This document shows, piece by piece, positions 1 through 7,845 of a stretch of 64,000 nt of DNA. The notes below the pieces were generated by a model that did no database searches, was not told the origin of the DNA, and saw only the letters and a list, made by a program, of their open reading frames with translations. The first letter of the stretch is position 1. Each line of letters starts with the position of its first letter. Source of the stretch: Cyclobacteriaceae bacterium (GTDB lineage: Bacteria > Bacteroidota > Bacteroidia > Cytophagales > Cyclobacteriaceae); assembly GCA_028284125.1 (NCBI GenBank), contig JANQSI010000004.1, forward strand, positions 248,001 to 312,000, in the 5' to 3' direction. The position numbers were made by a program, and so were the translations under genes.

Positions 1-496
1 CCAGTGGTGCGACCGGACATTTAATGGGCATTTCGGCGATATGGACCACAAGTTTTCCTCCGGGCCACATTCTCAATTTATTCCTCAGGTTTCTGGCTCC
101 TGTGTAGGTATAAAAATCAAAGATTGATTTTTGCCATTGTTCGCCAAGCATTCCTTCGATTTCCTCAGGAGCAATGTGGGTACCGGTGGCAATGATCAAT
201 ACGTCATAATTCAAGACAATTCCATTTTCCAGAAAGACCTGATCATGCTCCTTATCAATCCGATCGATGGTTCCATGTACCAAATGAATTTCTTCAGGAA
301 TGAACTTCTCAGTGGGTTTTCTTATTTGTTTTCTCTTGATTAAATCAAAAGGGAGATACAGAAATCCTGGCTGATAGTAGTGAGTTTCATCCTGATCCAC
401 GATGCTTATTTCCCACTCTTTCGGCAACACTTTGAGCAGGTGGTTTGCCATTATTGTTCCAGACGTACCAGCTCCTAAAATCAATAGCTTCTTCAT
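1..496 (-). CDS. Sulfide:quinone oxidoreductase-like FAD protein (3' end outside window)
   Basis: Reading leftward from an ATG at 494-496, the protein begins MKKLLILGAGTSGTIMANHL, a GxGxxG dinucleotide-binding fold. It continues through 'YYQPGFLYLPF' and an 'IIATGTH' second nucleotide-binding signature to 'IKCPVAPL', where the window ends. The YQPG..Y and CPVAPLE-type motifs are typical of the sulfide:quinone oxidoreductase / flavocytochrome c sulfide dehydrogenase family, which oxidises sulfide or related sulfur species at the membrane and passes electrons to quinone. Only about 165 N-terminal residues are present, so the later active-site cysteines cannot be checked. A DUF2892 protein and a Crp/Fnr regulator lie 6-7 kb away; these families often accompany sulfide-handling genes in Bacteroidota, but here they are not adjacent. 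A general NAD(P)/FAD oxidoreductase role remains possible. Confidence 0.8.
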   Translation of the reverse strand, partial: MKKLLILGAGTSGTIMANHLLKVLPKEWEISIVDQDETHYYQPGFLYLPFDLIKRKQIRKPTEKFIPEEIHLVHGTIDRIDKEHDQVFLENGIVLNYDVLIIATGTHIAPEEIEGMLGEQWQKSIFDFYTYTGARNLRNKLRMWPGGKLVVHIAEMPIKCPVAPL

Positions 497-680
497 TTGA
501 ACAAGTTTTATCTTGCCTCAAATGTCTAGCTGATCAAATAAAGGGAATATGATATCCGTCAAGAACAGAACTAATGTTCTTCAGGTGGGTTTGGATAGCT
601 AGGTTTTGGAAGAATCAAGAATTTTTGGAAAGCTTATTCTGAGAAAATGCTAAAAAGTTATTTAACTCAATGACTTTCAA

Positions 681-2948
681 TTATGGTTTTGAAGGGTCAA
701 ATTTCCACAACTCACCTCCCTTGTCAGTAGAAGTAAAAATTAGATATCCAATATCTCCTATTTTAAAAGAAATAGGCCTCCCCCCATTAAAACCACCTTC
801 AATTGACTCGGATTCCCAACTATCCCTTTCCTCTACATATCTGTAAAAATTGCTAGGTCCAGTTCCAGCATAGGGTTTTCCGTTTAAAACGAATCCAGGA
901 CCTACTTGACTATTGAGAGCACGAAATTCCTCCCAAATATCAATTGTTGGGTTGTATTTTCTACTTGAATGAAATGTTATATAGAAGGCTTCATTGTCAT
1001 CAGCGAAAGGTTGACGAAATGATGAAATGGTACCAATATCTGATGGTAAATCTTTGAGGCGGTTCCAAGTATCAAATTCGGCATTATAGCACCAAAAGTC
1101 AAGGAAATCAAAGTAATCGAAGTTTCTTATTGCTCTTCCTCCGCCAAAAAAACCTCTATTCTTTATAGAAAATCCAATTGGTGATCTTCGGGCATCACCT
1201 GGAAAGTCATCTTTTCTTAACCATGTTTCGCCAGATGAGTTAAATTCCCAAATTTCATTAAGATTTACATCCTCTTCATTTACTCCTCCTATAATGTATG
1301 CTTTAGTATCAATAGCTACTACTACCGCGCCATATCTTGGTCCACCAGGAAAGGAACTGATTTGAGTCCAAGAATCGTTTTTCTCATCGTATTTCCAAAA
1401 ATCATCGAGTAAATCAAAATTGTTGCTCAGACCAAGACCCACATAGGCTATATCTTCTAATGTAAAGCTTACTCCGTATCTACGATCGGCTCCTGGAAAG
1501 TCATTCAATCGAGTCCACCGACCTTCATAATCAAAAGCAATTGCATTTTCGAGTTTTCCGACTTGATCAAGAACTTCTACACTTACAGTAGCGTTCAGGT
1601 TTACGCTCAGTTTGGGGTCTGACATAAGTCGTCCGAAATTGACAACAATCTTCTCATTACTGGTACTAATTATATTTCCATATTTATCCTCAAGCATTAC
1701 TTTGTTTTTTAGAGCTATTGGATTAAAATTCTCTCCAAAAATTGTTATTTCACCATTGTAAAAAGTCTCAATTTTTGGCGGAGATACCGAATGAATTATT
1801 GGAGGCTTTAGAGCAATTGATTCAAATTGCATACACCTCCCTGCAACACAATAGTTCAGAATATTCCCAGATGATTGTGAAATTTCGTTAGGAGTTAGGA
1901 ATTCAACCTGGTCTTTTGAACTGCTAACTACTACAGCTGAAGTAGATCCAATTTCAATTGTGTTGTTCTCATTAATAAAACTTAAGTTTTCTCCATGTAT
2001 AGTAATGATTTCTCCAAATGAAACAAGATTTGGTTCTACTGAGATTAACTTAGGTTCTAAAAAAGTAAGTCTCTCCTGAAATGAAGCTTCTTGACCTGCT
2101 ATAGACAGTGTTATTTGATTTTCAGTAGCAAGCCCTGAGGGTATAATAGCCTTCAACACATTTTTAGCTGCGAAAACAACTTTACTGACCTTTTCATTAA
2201 TCTCTACAATATTTCCATCATTAGTTAAACTGAAATTTGTTCCATAGATAGTAAGCGTGTCGTCAATGGCTAGTACTTTAGGTTGAAAATCAGAAAGCGT
2301 GGGTTTAGTAATATCAAATTGACCTTCATAATTTGAGATGTTACCCGCAATACTTATTGATACCTTCGAATTTGATCCAAGTATCAATGGGACAATCACT
2401 GTTACTATTGAATCTGTGCTTGATACTCTCTCAGCTTCCGAATCATTAAACTGAACAACATTCTTTGAGTTAAGGAAACTAAAATTTTCACCAATTATTT
2501 TTATAGTATCGCCTATCGTGCCGATTTTGGGTTCTATAGTCTCGATTTTGGGACCGTCACTTCCAAAGCTTCTAAATTCAACGTTTTCTCCATAGACGAT
2601 GAAATCGCTTGTCTGAGCAAATGCTCTTACAAAATACTCTACCTCTTTTTCCAAAGTAGATGTAATCGTAGTAGAGAAATTGCTTGATTGAAGGTTTTCG
2701 GAAAAAACGAATTTGTCATTGTTTATTAAAGTAGGGTTTTCATTTTCAGCCCAAACAAATCCATAATTGAGAATTTCAAAGTCACCCCTAAAGATTACTT
2801 CTGCATTGAATTTGGCTCCACTAGCTTTGATTTCAGTTACAGGTAAAGTTTTAATTCTAGGATAATTTCTACTTGTAACCTCTTCATCGCAGCTAACCAT
2901 ACTGTTCAGTAAAAGGATGAAAATGATTTTTTTTAACAGAAATTTCAT
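681..2948 (-). CDS. TIG/IPT and Kelch-repeat lipoprotein
   Basis: This 755-residue protein has a lipoprotein signal ending in 'NSMVSC', so it is predicted to be anchored in the outer membrane and possibly surface exposed. After an N-terminal fibronectin-like segment (about 30-125) come four IPT/TIG immunoglobulin-like domains at roughly 130-215, 215-297, 298-383 and 384-475, each with a 'GENF'- or 'GTNF'-type turn. The C-terminal part (about 478-755) is a Kelch-like beta-propeller with repeated 'W..L.DFPG..R', 'GG.....D.W.Y....WT' elements. This architecture is common in Bacteroidota extracellular lipoproteins, with no fixed function; binding of a glycan or protein is a reasonable inference. 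Its ATG overlaps the stop of the upstream gene (2945-4132) by 4 bases (ATGA), so the two are probably translationally coupled. Confidence 0.85.
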   Translation of the reverse strand: MKFLLKKIIFILLLNSMVSCDEEVTSRNYPRIKTLPVTEIKASGAKFNAEVIFRGDFEILNYGFVWAENENPTLINNDKFVFSENLQSSNFSTTITSTLEKEVEYFVRAFAQTSDFIVYGENVEFRSFGSDGPKIETIEPKIGTIGDTIKIIGENFSFLNSKNVVQFNDSEAERVSSTDSIVTVIVPLILGSNSKVSISIAGNISNYEGQFDITKPTLSDFQPKVLAIDDTLTIYGTNFSLTNDGNIVEINEKVSKVVFAAKNVLKAIIPSGLATENQITLSIAGQEASFQERLTFLEPKLISVEPNLVSFGEIITIHGENLSFINENNTIEIGSTSAVVVSSSKDQVEFLTPNEISQSSGNILNYCVAGRCMQFESIALKPPIIHSVSPPKIETFYNGEITIFGENFNPIALKNKVMLEDKYGNIISTSNEKIVVNFGRLMSDPKLSVNLNATVSVEVLDQVGKLENAIAFDYEGRWTRLNDFPGADRRYGVSFTLEDIAYVGLGLSNNFDLLDDFWKYDEKNDSWTQISSFPGGPRYGAVVVAIDTKAYIIGGVNEEDVNLNEIWEFNSSGETWLRKDDFPGDARRSPIGFSIKNRGFFGGGRAIRNFDYFDFLDFWCYNAEFDTWNRLKDLPSDIGTISSFRQPFADDNEAFYITFHSSRKYNPTIDIWEEFRALNSQVGPGFVLNGKPYAGTGPSNFYRYVEERDSWESESIEGGFNGGRPISFKIGDIGYLIFTSTDKGGELWKFDPSKP

Positions 2949-4132
2949 TTCTTGAACAGAATTAAGTTCACCGATATTCGACTATTATTAGCATTAAACC
3001 CTTCGGTCTTGTTCAAATCAGGAATTTGGAAATAACTTATTCCAATACTACCAATGAATTTGTTGTATGGTTTGAGAATTCCTATTCTTCCCCAATATCC
3101 AACTTGGTTGCTGTTGATTTCAAAGGCTTCAGTCTGTGGAAAGGTATTTACTATGTTTCCTTCGATTCGTTCACTTAACAATCTTGTTTCTGGATTTAGT
3201 AGAAAGTCATAATTGAGACCACCTTGTAGAAAAAATCCGTAATTGTTTTTCTTAAAGGAGTATTTCAATGAAAAAGGAAATGATAGTGTGCTCAAGTCAA
3301 TAAACGTATCATGATATTCAATAGATTGTCCATTTATCTCAACCAAACCAGAATAATTTGATTTTGAAAAATGCATTTCCATTTGAAAGGCAACATTTTC
3401 TGTTATTCTTGGAGAAGAAATCGCCATTAATATTGCAATTGAAGGTTCTATTGAATTATAAGTCTTGTCCAAGTAAGAAAATGATCCCGATTGATTTTGG
3501 ATTCGAATCATGGATCTAGTAATTCCCAATGAAGCTCCTAAATTGAACTTTGTCCACGGTTTATTGATTTTGAAAACTGTATAACTATTGTCTTTGCACG
3601 TGTTATATCTAGACACAAGCTTTGTTAACTGCTTTTCTTTGAAAACCAAAGAGTTAACAATATTCTGAGATTCCTGTAAGCAGTCACCAATTAGAAAAGA
3701 CATGACCCCTCTCCACCTGTTATCTAGTCTAACTTCTTCTACTCCATTAACTTGAGTTTCTATAGTTTTCTTCTCTATTTCGTAGGTTTCGTTAGCCTTT
3801 TGTAAAACATATTTTTTGGTGAATTTGTAAAGACTTAAATCCCCAATTACCAAAGCTTCGACAAACCAGCCATCAATAATTTCAGAGGTGAAGAACTTAT
3901 CATTTGTGTAACCGAAACCTACAATCTGGTCTGGAAAGTATTCCGTGCGTCCACTTGAATTTTTGAAAAGACAGGATTGATAATTTTTAGCATTTGACCG
4001 ATAGTCGACTTCTCCCTGAATGGTATCCCGCTCAAGAGTAATTACATAACCATTTCTAAAGTCATTTTGCCCAAGCGCTTGAAATGCTATTGTAAAGAAG
4101 ATAATCGAAACCAGTGGCGAAAGTTTCTTCAT
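2945..4132 (-). CDS. Outer-membrane beta-barrel-type protein, partner of the TIG/Kelch lipoprotein
   Basis: The 395-residue protein starts with a Sec signal peptide ending near 'FQALGQ'. A soluble N-terminal part (about 25-190) begins 'GYVITLERDTIQGEVDYR', a segment seen at the start of many uncharacterised Bacteroidota outer-membrane proteins. The C-terminal half (about 195-395) has alternating amphipathic strands with a final 'ISVNLILFKK', consistent with a PorT-like outer-membrane beta-barrel. The gene is first in a two-gene unit and its TGA overlaps the ATG of the TIG/Kelch lipoprotein. The barrel and lipoprotein may form one envelope complex; this is inferred from coupling only. I do not recognise a specific family name. 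Confidence 0.7.
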   Translation of the reverse strand: MKKLSPLVSIIFFTIAFQALGQNDFRNGYVITLERDTIQGEVDYRSNAKNYQSCLFKNSSGRTEYFPDQIVGFGYTNDKFFTSEIIDGWFVEALVIGDLSLYKFTKKYVLQKANETYEIEKKTIETQVNGVEEVRLDNRWRGVMSFLIGDCLQESQNIVNSLVFKEKQLTKLVSRYNTCKDNSYTVFKINKPWTKFNLGASLGITRSMIRIQNQSGSFSYLDKTYNSIEPSIAILMAISSPRITENVAFQMEMHFSKSNYSGLVEINGQSIEYHDTFIDLSTLSFPFSLKYSFKKNNYGFFLQGGLNYDFLLNPETRLLSERIEGNIVNTFPQTEAFEINSNQVGYWGRIGILKPYNKFIGSIGISYFQIPDLNKTEGFNANNSRISVNLILFKK

Positions 4133-4233
4133 TTAGTAAGTATATAACGCTTTGTGGTAAGAAGCAGAAACTAAGTCTGATTCTTTACATGTTTCCAAAA
4201 CAGTAGAAGAGTTTGAGATAGAGTTAACAATTT

Positions 4234-4683
4234 CTAACTCTTCATCTCAAATACCATCTCTATCTCAACTGACCAATCTCCTGGAATGACCATTCCGACG
4301 GCAGAACGGGCGTGCGTATTATCTTCTCCAAAAATTTTGTTGAGGAAATCAGTAGCTCCATTGATCACTCCAGAGGTGTTATTAAAGTCACCACCAACAT
4401 TCACCATTCCAAGAACTTTCACTGCTCTGGCTATATTGTTCACATCGTCAATGGCACCAACAGCTTGAAGGCAACGATACGCACAAAGCTCAGCTGCTTT
4501 ATAGGCTGTGTCTAGGTCCACGTCTACACCCACTTTTCCTTTGTATTGAATATCACCCAGTGAGGAGACTTGACCGGAAGTAAAAATCAGATTTCCGGTT
4601 CGAACCGCATTTTGAAAATCTCTTACCTTCAATGGTCCTGGTTCATAGTCATAGCCCAGGTCTTTTAGTTTGTCTGTGATCAT
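4234..4683 (-). CDS. RidA/YjgF/YER057c/UK114 family protein
   Basis: At 149 residues it belongs to the Rid superfamily of small trimeric proteins; RidA itself hydrolyses reactive enamine/imine intermediates made by PLP enzymes. The fold is marked by 'NLIFTSGQVS' near the N-terminus, the central 'NIARAVKVLGMVN' strand-helix, and a C-terminal 'HARSAVGMVIPGDWSVEIEMV' block. The arginine of HARSAVG is the conserved active-site residue of the family. Members with this longer N-terminus and G.....V end form a subgroup distinct from E. coli RidA, so true imine deaminase activity is likely but unproven. The gene stands alone, about 100 bp upstream of the barrel/lipoprotein pair and divergent from the genes at 5 kb. 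Confidence 0.88.
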   Translation of the reverse strand: MITDKLKDLGYDYEPGPLKVRDFQNAVRTGNLIFTSGQVSSLGDIQYKGKVGVDVDLDTAYKAAELCAYRCLQAVGAIDDVNNIARAVKVLGMVNVGGDFNNTSGVINGATDFLNKIFGEDNTHARSAVGMVIPGDWSVEIEMVFEMKS

Positions 4684-4936
4684 CTTGAGAGTTGCTAATT
4701 GTTAAAACTTGAAGTTAACTCGAGAAAGGTAAAAACTTCCTATTTGAGAGCTAGAATGTACTTTTTTAATCCAAATGGGGCATTAAAAGTGAAAAATGGA
4801 ATGACTCTCATTAAACCAGCTGTATACAAGGTGTTAACCCTTTGTATCCGTTATTTCTTTAAAGGCGTTGCTTCACTCAATTACTTTGTTGTCAGAATTC
4901 CACCACTAATTAAATCGCTGGATTTAATAAAACATT

Positions 4937-5083
4937 ATGGACTTCTACACTACAACTTATTTCGCCTTGGCATTCTCAGGATATTCTTTGTTTGCTTCAA
5001 TGGTATTCTTTGAATTGAAAAGTCACAAGGGGACTGTTTTGAAATCAAGAAGGGTAAAGAAACAATTGAAATCTCATGCGTAA
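4937..5083 (+). CDS. Candidate small single-span membrane protein (48 aa)
   Basis: An ATG at 4937 opens a 48-codon frame ending at TAA 5081-5083. The product starts MDFYTTTYFALAFSGYSLFA, giving one hydrophobic span of about 20 residues, followed by a strongly basic tail rich in Lys, Arg and Ser. This is the shape of a small membrane protein with a cytoplasmic tail, and it loosely resembles CcmD-like peptides, but there are no cytochrome-maturation genes nearby. Its stop overlaps the ATG of the next gene (5076), which would allow translational coupling. The evidence is only the ORF shape and the overlap. A different, less plausible reading frame spans 4699-5013 across the same DNA. Confidence 0.35.
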   Translation: MDFYTTTYFALAFSGYSLFASMVFFELKSHKGTVLKSRRVKKQLKSHA

Positions 5084-6629
5084 GAAAGGGTTAATTGTTT
5101 CGGTTGTTTTCCTGGTACTCTTGCTGGTTAAGCTAGGTAGGACTTATAAAACTCGAACGCTATCTTCTTTTTTTCTCGTAATGGTTTTCTTTTCTGTTGC
5201 TCAACCTAGTGACGAAGTGATTTTGAAACGGTTGAGAGACAGCATGGATCAGGTCAAAGGAATTTCCATGGAGTTGAACGGCAAAAGAGGCTCTGTGAGA
5301 AGAGAGGTTGAAAATGGCGTTCCTGTGAGCAACTTTTATCGAAACTATGACTATCGATTTAGAACGGAGCACCCTGGCGTGACTGGCTTATATAGAGGTG
5401 TGATTAAGTATGGCTTTCATGGTGATGAATGGGTGTATGTGCAAAAGCTTGTCGGTGATTATCGGTATTTTGGAATTGACAATCCATCATGGTCAAAAAT
5501 CAATCCAATCATCACGAAAGATCGTAGCAAAACGATAGGACCAGAATACTCAAATATCGTTGGTGAAATTGCTGACCTGCGATTGAGTTCCGAACCAGAT
5601 TGGAAATGGCACACTTTATCATCCGTTGAGTTTACCATCTCAATGGTTTATTCACTGAAGACTACCTACACGGAATTGGAAAAGGTGCGTCAGGAATTTA
5701 AAATCCGATTATACGCAGATGCCTACAAAGGCCCATGGAAGGACTATTACACTTCGACGCGTGGTGAAACTGAAAGTTTGGGAACTTCAAGCTATTCAGC
5801 AGAAGAAATGCTGAATATGAAAACACTACAGCAGCTTGAGGTAGAAGAAAAAGCAAATGCTGAGTTGGCCTCATTGCCTAAAGTTAAAATTCCATTTTTC
5901 AAGAATCACGAAGACCTTAATCGCTACCTCCATGAGTTGTTGATGACAGCCGATGGACAAATGATTGAAGCTAATTTGAGACAGTTACTCTCATCTTTTT
6001 ATTTCAATTCTCCCAAAAAGATCGTTTTGAACAATAGAGGTAAGGATTTGATTGGCCGCATTAAGCGTGAAGCTCTTCTTTATAGAAAGCAATACTGTAA
6101 CGAGATGTCAGTCAAGCATTCACAGCCTAATATGCTGCAATGGTACAACAAAGATCAATCGGGCTATTCAAGAGTTTCGAGTAATGATATCGGAGATGGT
6201 AATCGTGAAATTGTTCAGATTGCACTTGGAATAAAACCTGATAGTGGAGGAGAACTTGCCTCGAAGCAATGTAAGGCAAGGTCCAACCCATTGGTCAGAA
6301 TGAAAAAGACTTCTCTAAATACATCACCTGGATCATATGTGTTTTCAAATTATGGTTCGAGTGAATGGTCCTATGTAGGAACACTTGGAGATCGTTCTGG
6401 TAATAGTTACATCATTAACTGGCTAGATGGTTCAAAAAGTAGTGAACCGGCTTCATCTGTTTGTAATTATGGTTTAAAAAGCGGAGATGAAGCGCATATC
6501 AAAAACTCCCGAGGTGATATTGTCCCCAGATGGGTAGTAAAAGTATTGGGAGGAGATATGGTTCAAATTGAAGATAGCGAAGGAGCAGTTTCAACAATAC
6601 ACTTAAGAAATCTTCGCTTTAGATATTAG
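5076..6629 (+). CDS. Unrecognised secreted or membrane-anchored protein (517 aa)
   Basis: I do not recognise this protein. It begins with two hydrophobic stretches: residues about 5-20 (GLIVSVVFLVLLLV) and a second, signal-peptide-like stretch at 30-42 ending 'FSVAQPSDE'. Either the second is the real signal peptide and the start is further in, or the protein has an unusual double N-terminus; no better ATG lies between them. The middle (about 45-240) is a beta-rich domain. Residues 240-350 are mostly helical. The C-terminal 100 residues contain two short beta segments ('WSYVGTL...IINWLDGS' and 'RWVVKVLGGDMVQIED') that look like Tudor/SH3-type barrels, which is an inference from pattern only. 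The start overlaps the small candidate gene at 4937-5083. Confidence 0.7.
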   Translation: MRKKGLIVSVVFLVLLLVKLGRTYKTRTLSSFFLVMVFFSVAQPSDEVILKRLRDSMDQVKGISMELNGKRGSVRREVENGVPVSNFYRNYDYRFRTEHPGVTGLYRGVIKYGFHGDEWVYVQKLVGDYRYFGIDNPSWSKINPIITKDRSKTIGPEYSNIVGEIADLRLSSEPDWKWHTLSSVEFTISMVYSLKTTYTELEKVRQEFKIRLYADAYKGPWKDYYTSTRGETESLGTSSYSAEEMLNMKTLQQLEVEEKANAELASLPKVKIPFFKNHEDLNRYLHELLMTADGQMIEANLRQLLSSFYFNSPKKIVLNNRGKDLIGRIKREALLYRKQYCNEMSVKHSQPNMLQWYNKDQSGYSRVSSNDIGDGNREIVQIALGIKPDSGGELASKQCKARSNPLVRMKKTSLNTSPGSYVFSNYGSSEWSYVGTLGDRSGNSYIINWLDGSKSSEPASSVCNYGLKSGDEAHIKNSRGDIVPRWVVKVLGGDMVQIEDSEGAVSTIHLRNLRFRY

Positions 6630-6682
6630 ATTTTCATATTGACCCACCCACTATGATCATAGTGCTTCAGGTCTAGATAAAC

Positions 6683-6749
6683 GTCATTGCGAGCAAAGCA
6701 AAGCAATCTCTCTGTAAGGTCAAGATCACTTCGCTTTGCTCTTGATGAC
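6683..6749. repeat. REP-like paired inverted element, GTCAT...ATC type (locus 1)
   Basis: Two 26-base elements face each other. The first (6683-6708) runs GTCATTGCGAGC...AATC; the second (6724-6749) is the near-complement, running GATCACTTCGC...GATGAC. Both are bounded by GTCAT and ATC. Together they form an imperfect inverted repeat about 67 bp long with a 15-base centre. It lies in the gap after the 517-residue gene and may act as a transcript end, but there is no T-tract. It has the same GTCAT/ATC ends as the pair at 61459-61522. Confidence 0.6.
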
Positions 6750-6824
6750 GTGGATTCATAGCTGACTCATATTAATCAATTGTTCTCACTGGAGGAGATA
6801 TTTTTTCGATGAGTATGTATTTTC

Positions 6825-7028
6825 TTAATCCTTTGGGCAGGTTCGCATACCGAAAATGGCGTAAATCGGACAGAAGCTGACTAAGCTTGTCAAAACAAAA
6901 ATGATAGCCAATGCGAGTAGGACGATCCCAATAATTCCAGGAATGACATTTGTGAAGTATAGATAGCCAACGATTACGGCAATTAAAACACGAATAACTC
7001 TGTCTGCGGAGCCCATATTCTTTTTCAT
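6825..7028 (-). CDS. DUF2892 (YgaP-type transmembrane domain) protein
   Basis: This 67-residue membrane protein starts MKKNMGSADRVIRVLIAVIV and has two transmembrane helices separated by a Pro/Gly turn (about 12-28 and 33-50). It ends with 'CPIYAIFGMRTCPKD'. That pattern, including the paired cysteines in the 'CP.Y..FG..TC' tail, is the DUF2892 family, also found as the membrane part of the rhodanese YgaP. Such proteins are frequent next to sulfide, rhodanese and Crp/Fnr genes in Bacteroidota. Their biochemical role is not established. It lies downstream of the Crp/Fnr gene, separated by 178 bp that include a long inverted repeat. Confidence 0.85.
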   Translation of the reverse strand: MKKNMGSADRVIRVLIAVIVGYLYFTNVIPGIIGIVLLALAIIFVLTSLVSFCPIYAIFGMRTCPKD

Positions 7029-7061
7029 CTCGATATATTTTAGGGTTAAAAATCAGTAGAT

Positions 7062-7166
7062 CAAAAAGAATCAGGAGAACAATTACCTATTATAAAACAC
7101 CAAACACAAGTCCTCTGATTTAACTGACTACAAAAACCTGCAGAGCGTTCTCCTTGATTCTTTTTG
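7062..7166. repeat. Inverted repeat of 19-20 bp enclosing a 66-bp centre
   Basis: The left arm CAAAAAGAATCAGGAGAAC (7062-7080) is the complement of the right arm at 7147-7166, differing by one extra base. The arms enclose 66 bp of AT-rich DNA with no ORF. It lies between the Crp/Fnr gene and the DUF2892 gene, so it could be a long hairpin in a shared transcript, a pair of regulator sites, or the ends of a small MITE-like element. No target-site duplication is obvious. Confidence 0.6.
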
Positions 7167-7206
7167 TAAACCTAAAAACCAAGTGTATGCTTTGCAGTGA
7201 CTTTGG

Positions 7207-7839
7207 TCACAAGTCCAGGATTTCGATGCTGTTGGTATGCTGTTTTAGTTTTCCTTCCGCTTCCAACTTCTTCATAATTCTACTAATAACTTCTCTAGCA
7301 GTCCCTAGTTCGGAGGCAATCTGTCGATGAGAAATCTTTAACGGGTTTTTTGATGTCAGTTCCCTTTTTTCAAGGAGGTAATCATAAAGACGTTTGTCCA
7401 TTCGGTCAAACAGCAGATGATTGATGGTATCTAAAAGCTCACTGTAACGAAGGTTGTATTGTTGAAAATAGAGCGTGTTAAAATCCGGAAATTGGCGAGT
7501 CCAGTTTTCGATTTTTTCTGTTGGCAACAAAAGAATATTCGAATCTTCTTCCGTCATCGCGTAAACCATACTTGGCTCGTTTTTCAATCCGGAAGAAAAA
7601 GACATTACACAGCTTTCATTTGGCTTAATGTAATAGAGAAGGAGTTCCTTATCCTCATAACGAGTGAAAACCTTAACCAATCCGGAAAGGACTATTGGAA
7701 TCACTTTTACATATTGACCCTCGCGAAGCATTTCTGTGTTTTTGGGTATTTCCTGGGTTTTTGAAATGGAAATAATTTCGTCAATCAACGATGGACTTAA
7801 ATGTTTAAGTGCCGTTTTTATTTCCTTTTCTAAACTCAT
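7207..7839 (-). CDS. Crp/Fnr-family transcriptional regulator
   Basis: The 210-residue protein has an N-terminal cyclic-nucleotide-binding-type beta-roll (about 10-120, with 'GQYVKVIPIVLSGLVKVFTR') and a C-terminal winged helix. Its recognition helix reads 'ISHRQIASELGTAREVISRI', a classic Crp/Fnr HTH. The cysteine pattern of an oxygen-sensing Fnr [4Fe-4S] centre is absent, and the arginine and serine that bind cAMP in E. coli Crp are not evident, so the effector is unknown. Related Bacteroidota regulators control nitrosative or sulfide stress genes. The start lies 6 bp after the stop of the amidase gene, so the two are probably co-transcribed. The truncated haemoglobin and DUF2892 genes nearby are candidate targets. 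Confidence 0.9.
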   Translation of the reverse strand: MSLEKEIKTALKHLSPSLIDEIISISKTQEIPKNTEMLREGQYVKVIPIVLSGLVKVFTRYEDKELLLYYIKPNESCVMSFSSGLKNEPSMVYAMTEEDSNILLLPTEKIENWTRQFPDFNTLYFQQYNLRYSELLDTINHLLFDRMDKRLYDYLLEKRELTSKNPLKISHRQIASELGTAREVISRIMKKLEAEGKLKQHTNSIEILDL

Positions 7840-7845
7840 GTACGC

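Noticed and set aside
4699-5013. 104-residue coding frame on the plus strand
   Set aside because: No recognisable motif, no signal, irregular composition, and it conflicts with the more plausible 48-residue frame at 4937.
6683-6749. Rho-independent terminator for the 517-residue gene
   Set aside because: The inverted repeat has no T-tract after it and shares its ends with the element at 61.5 kb, so a dispersed repeat fits better.
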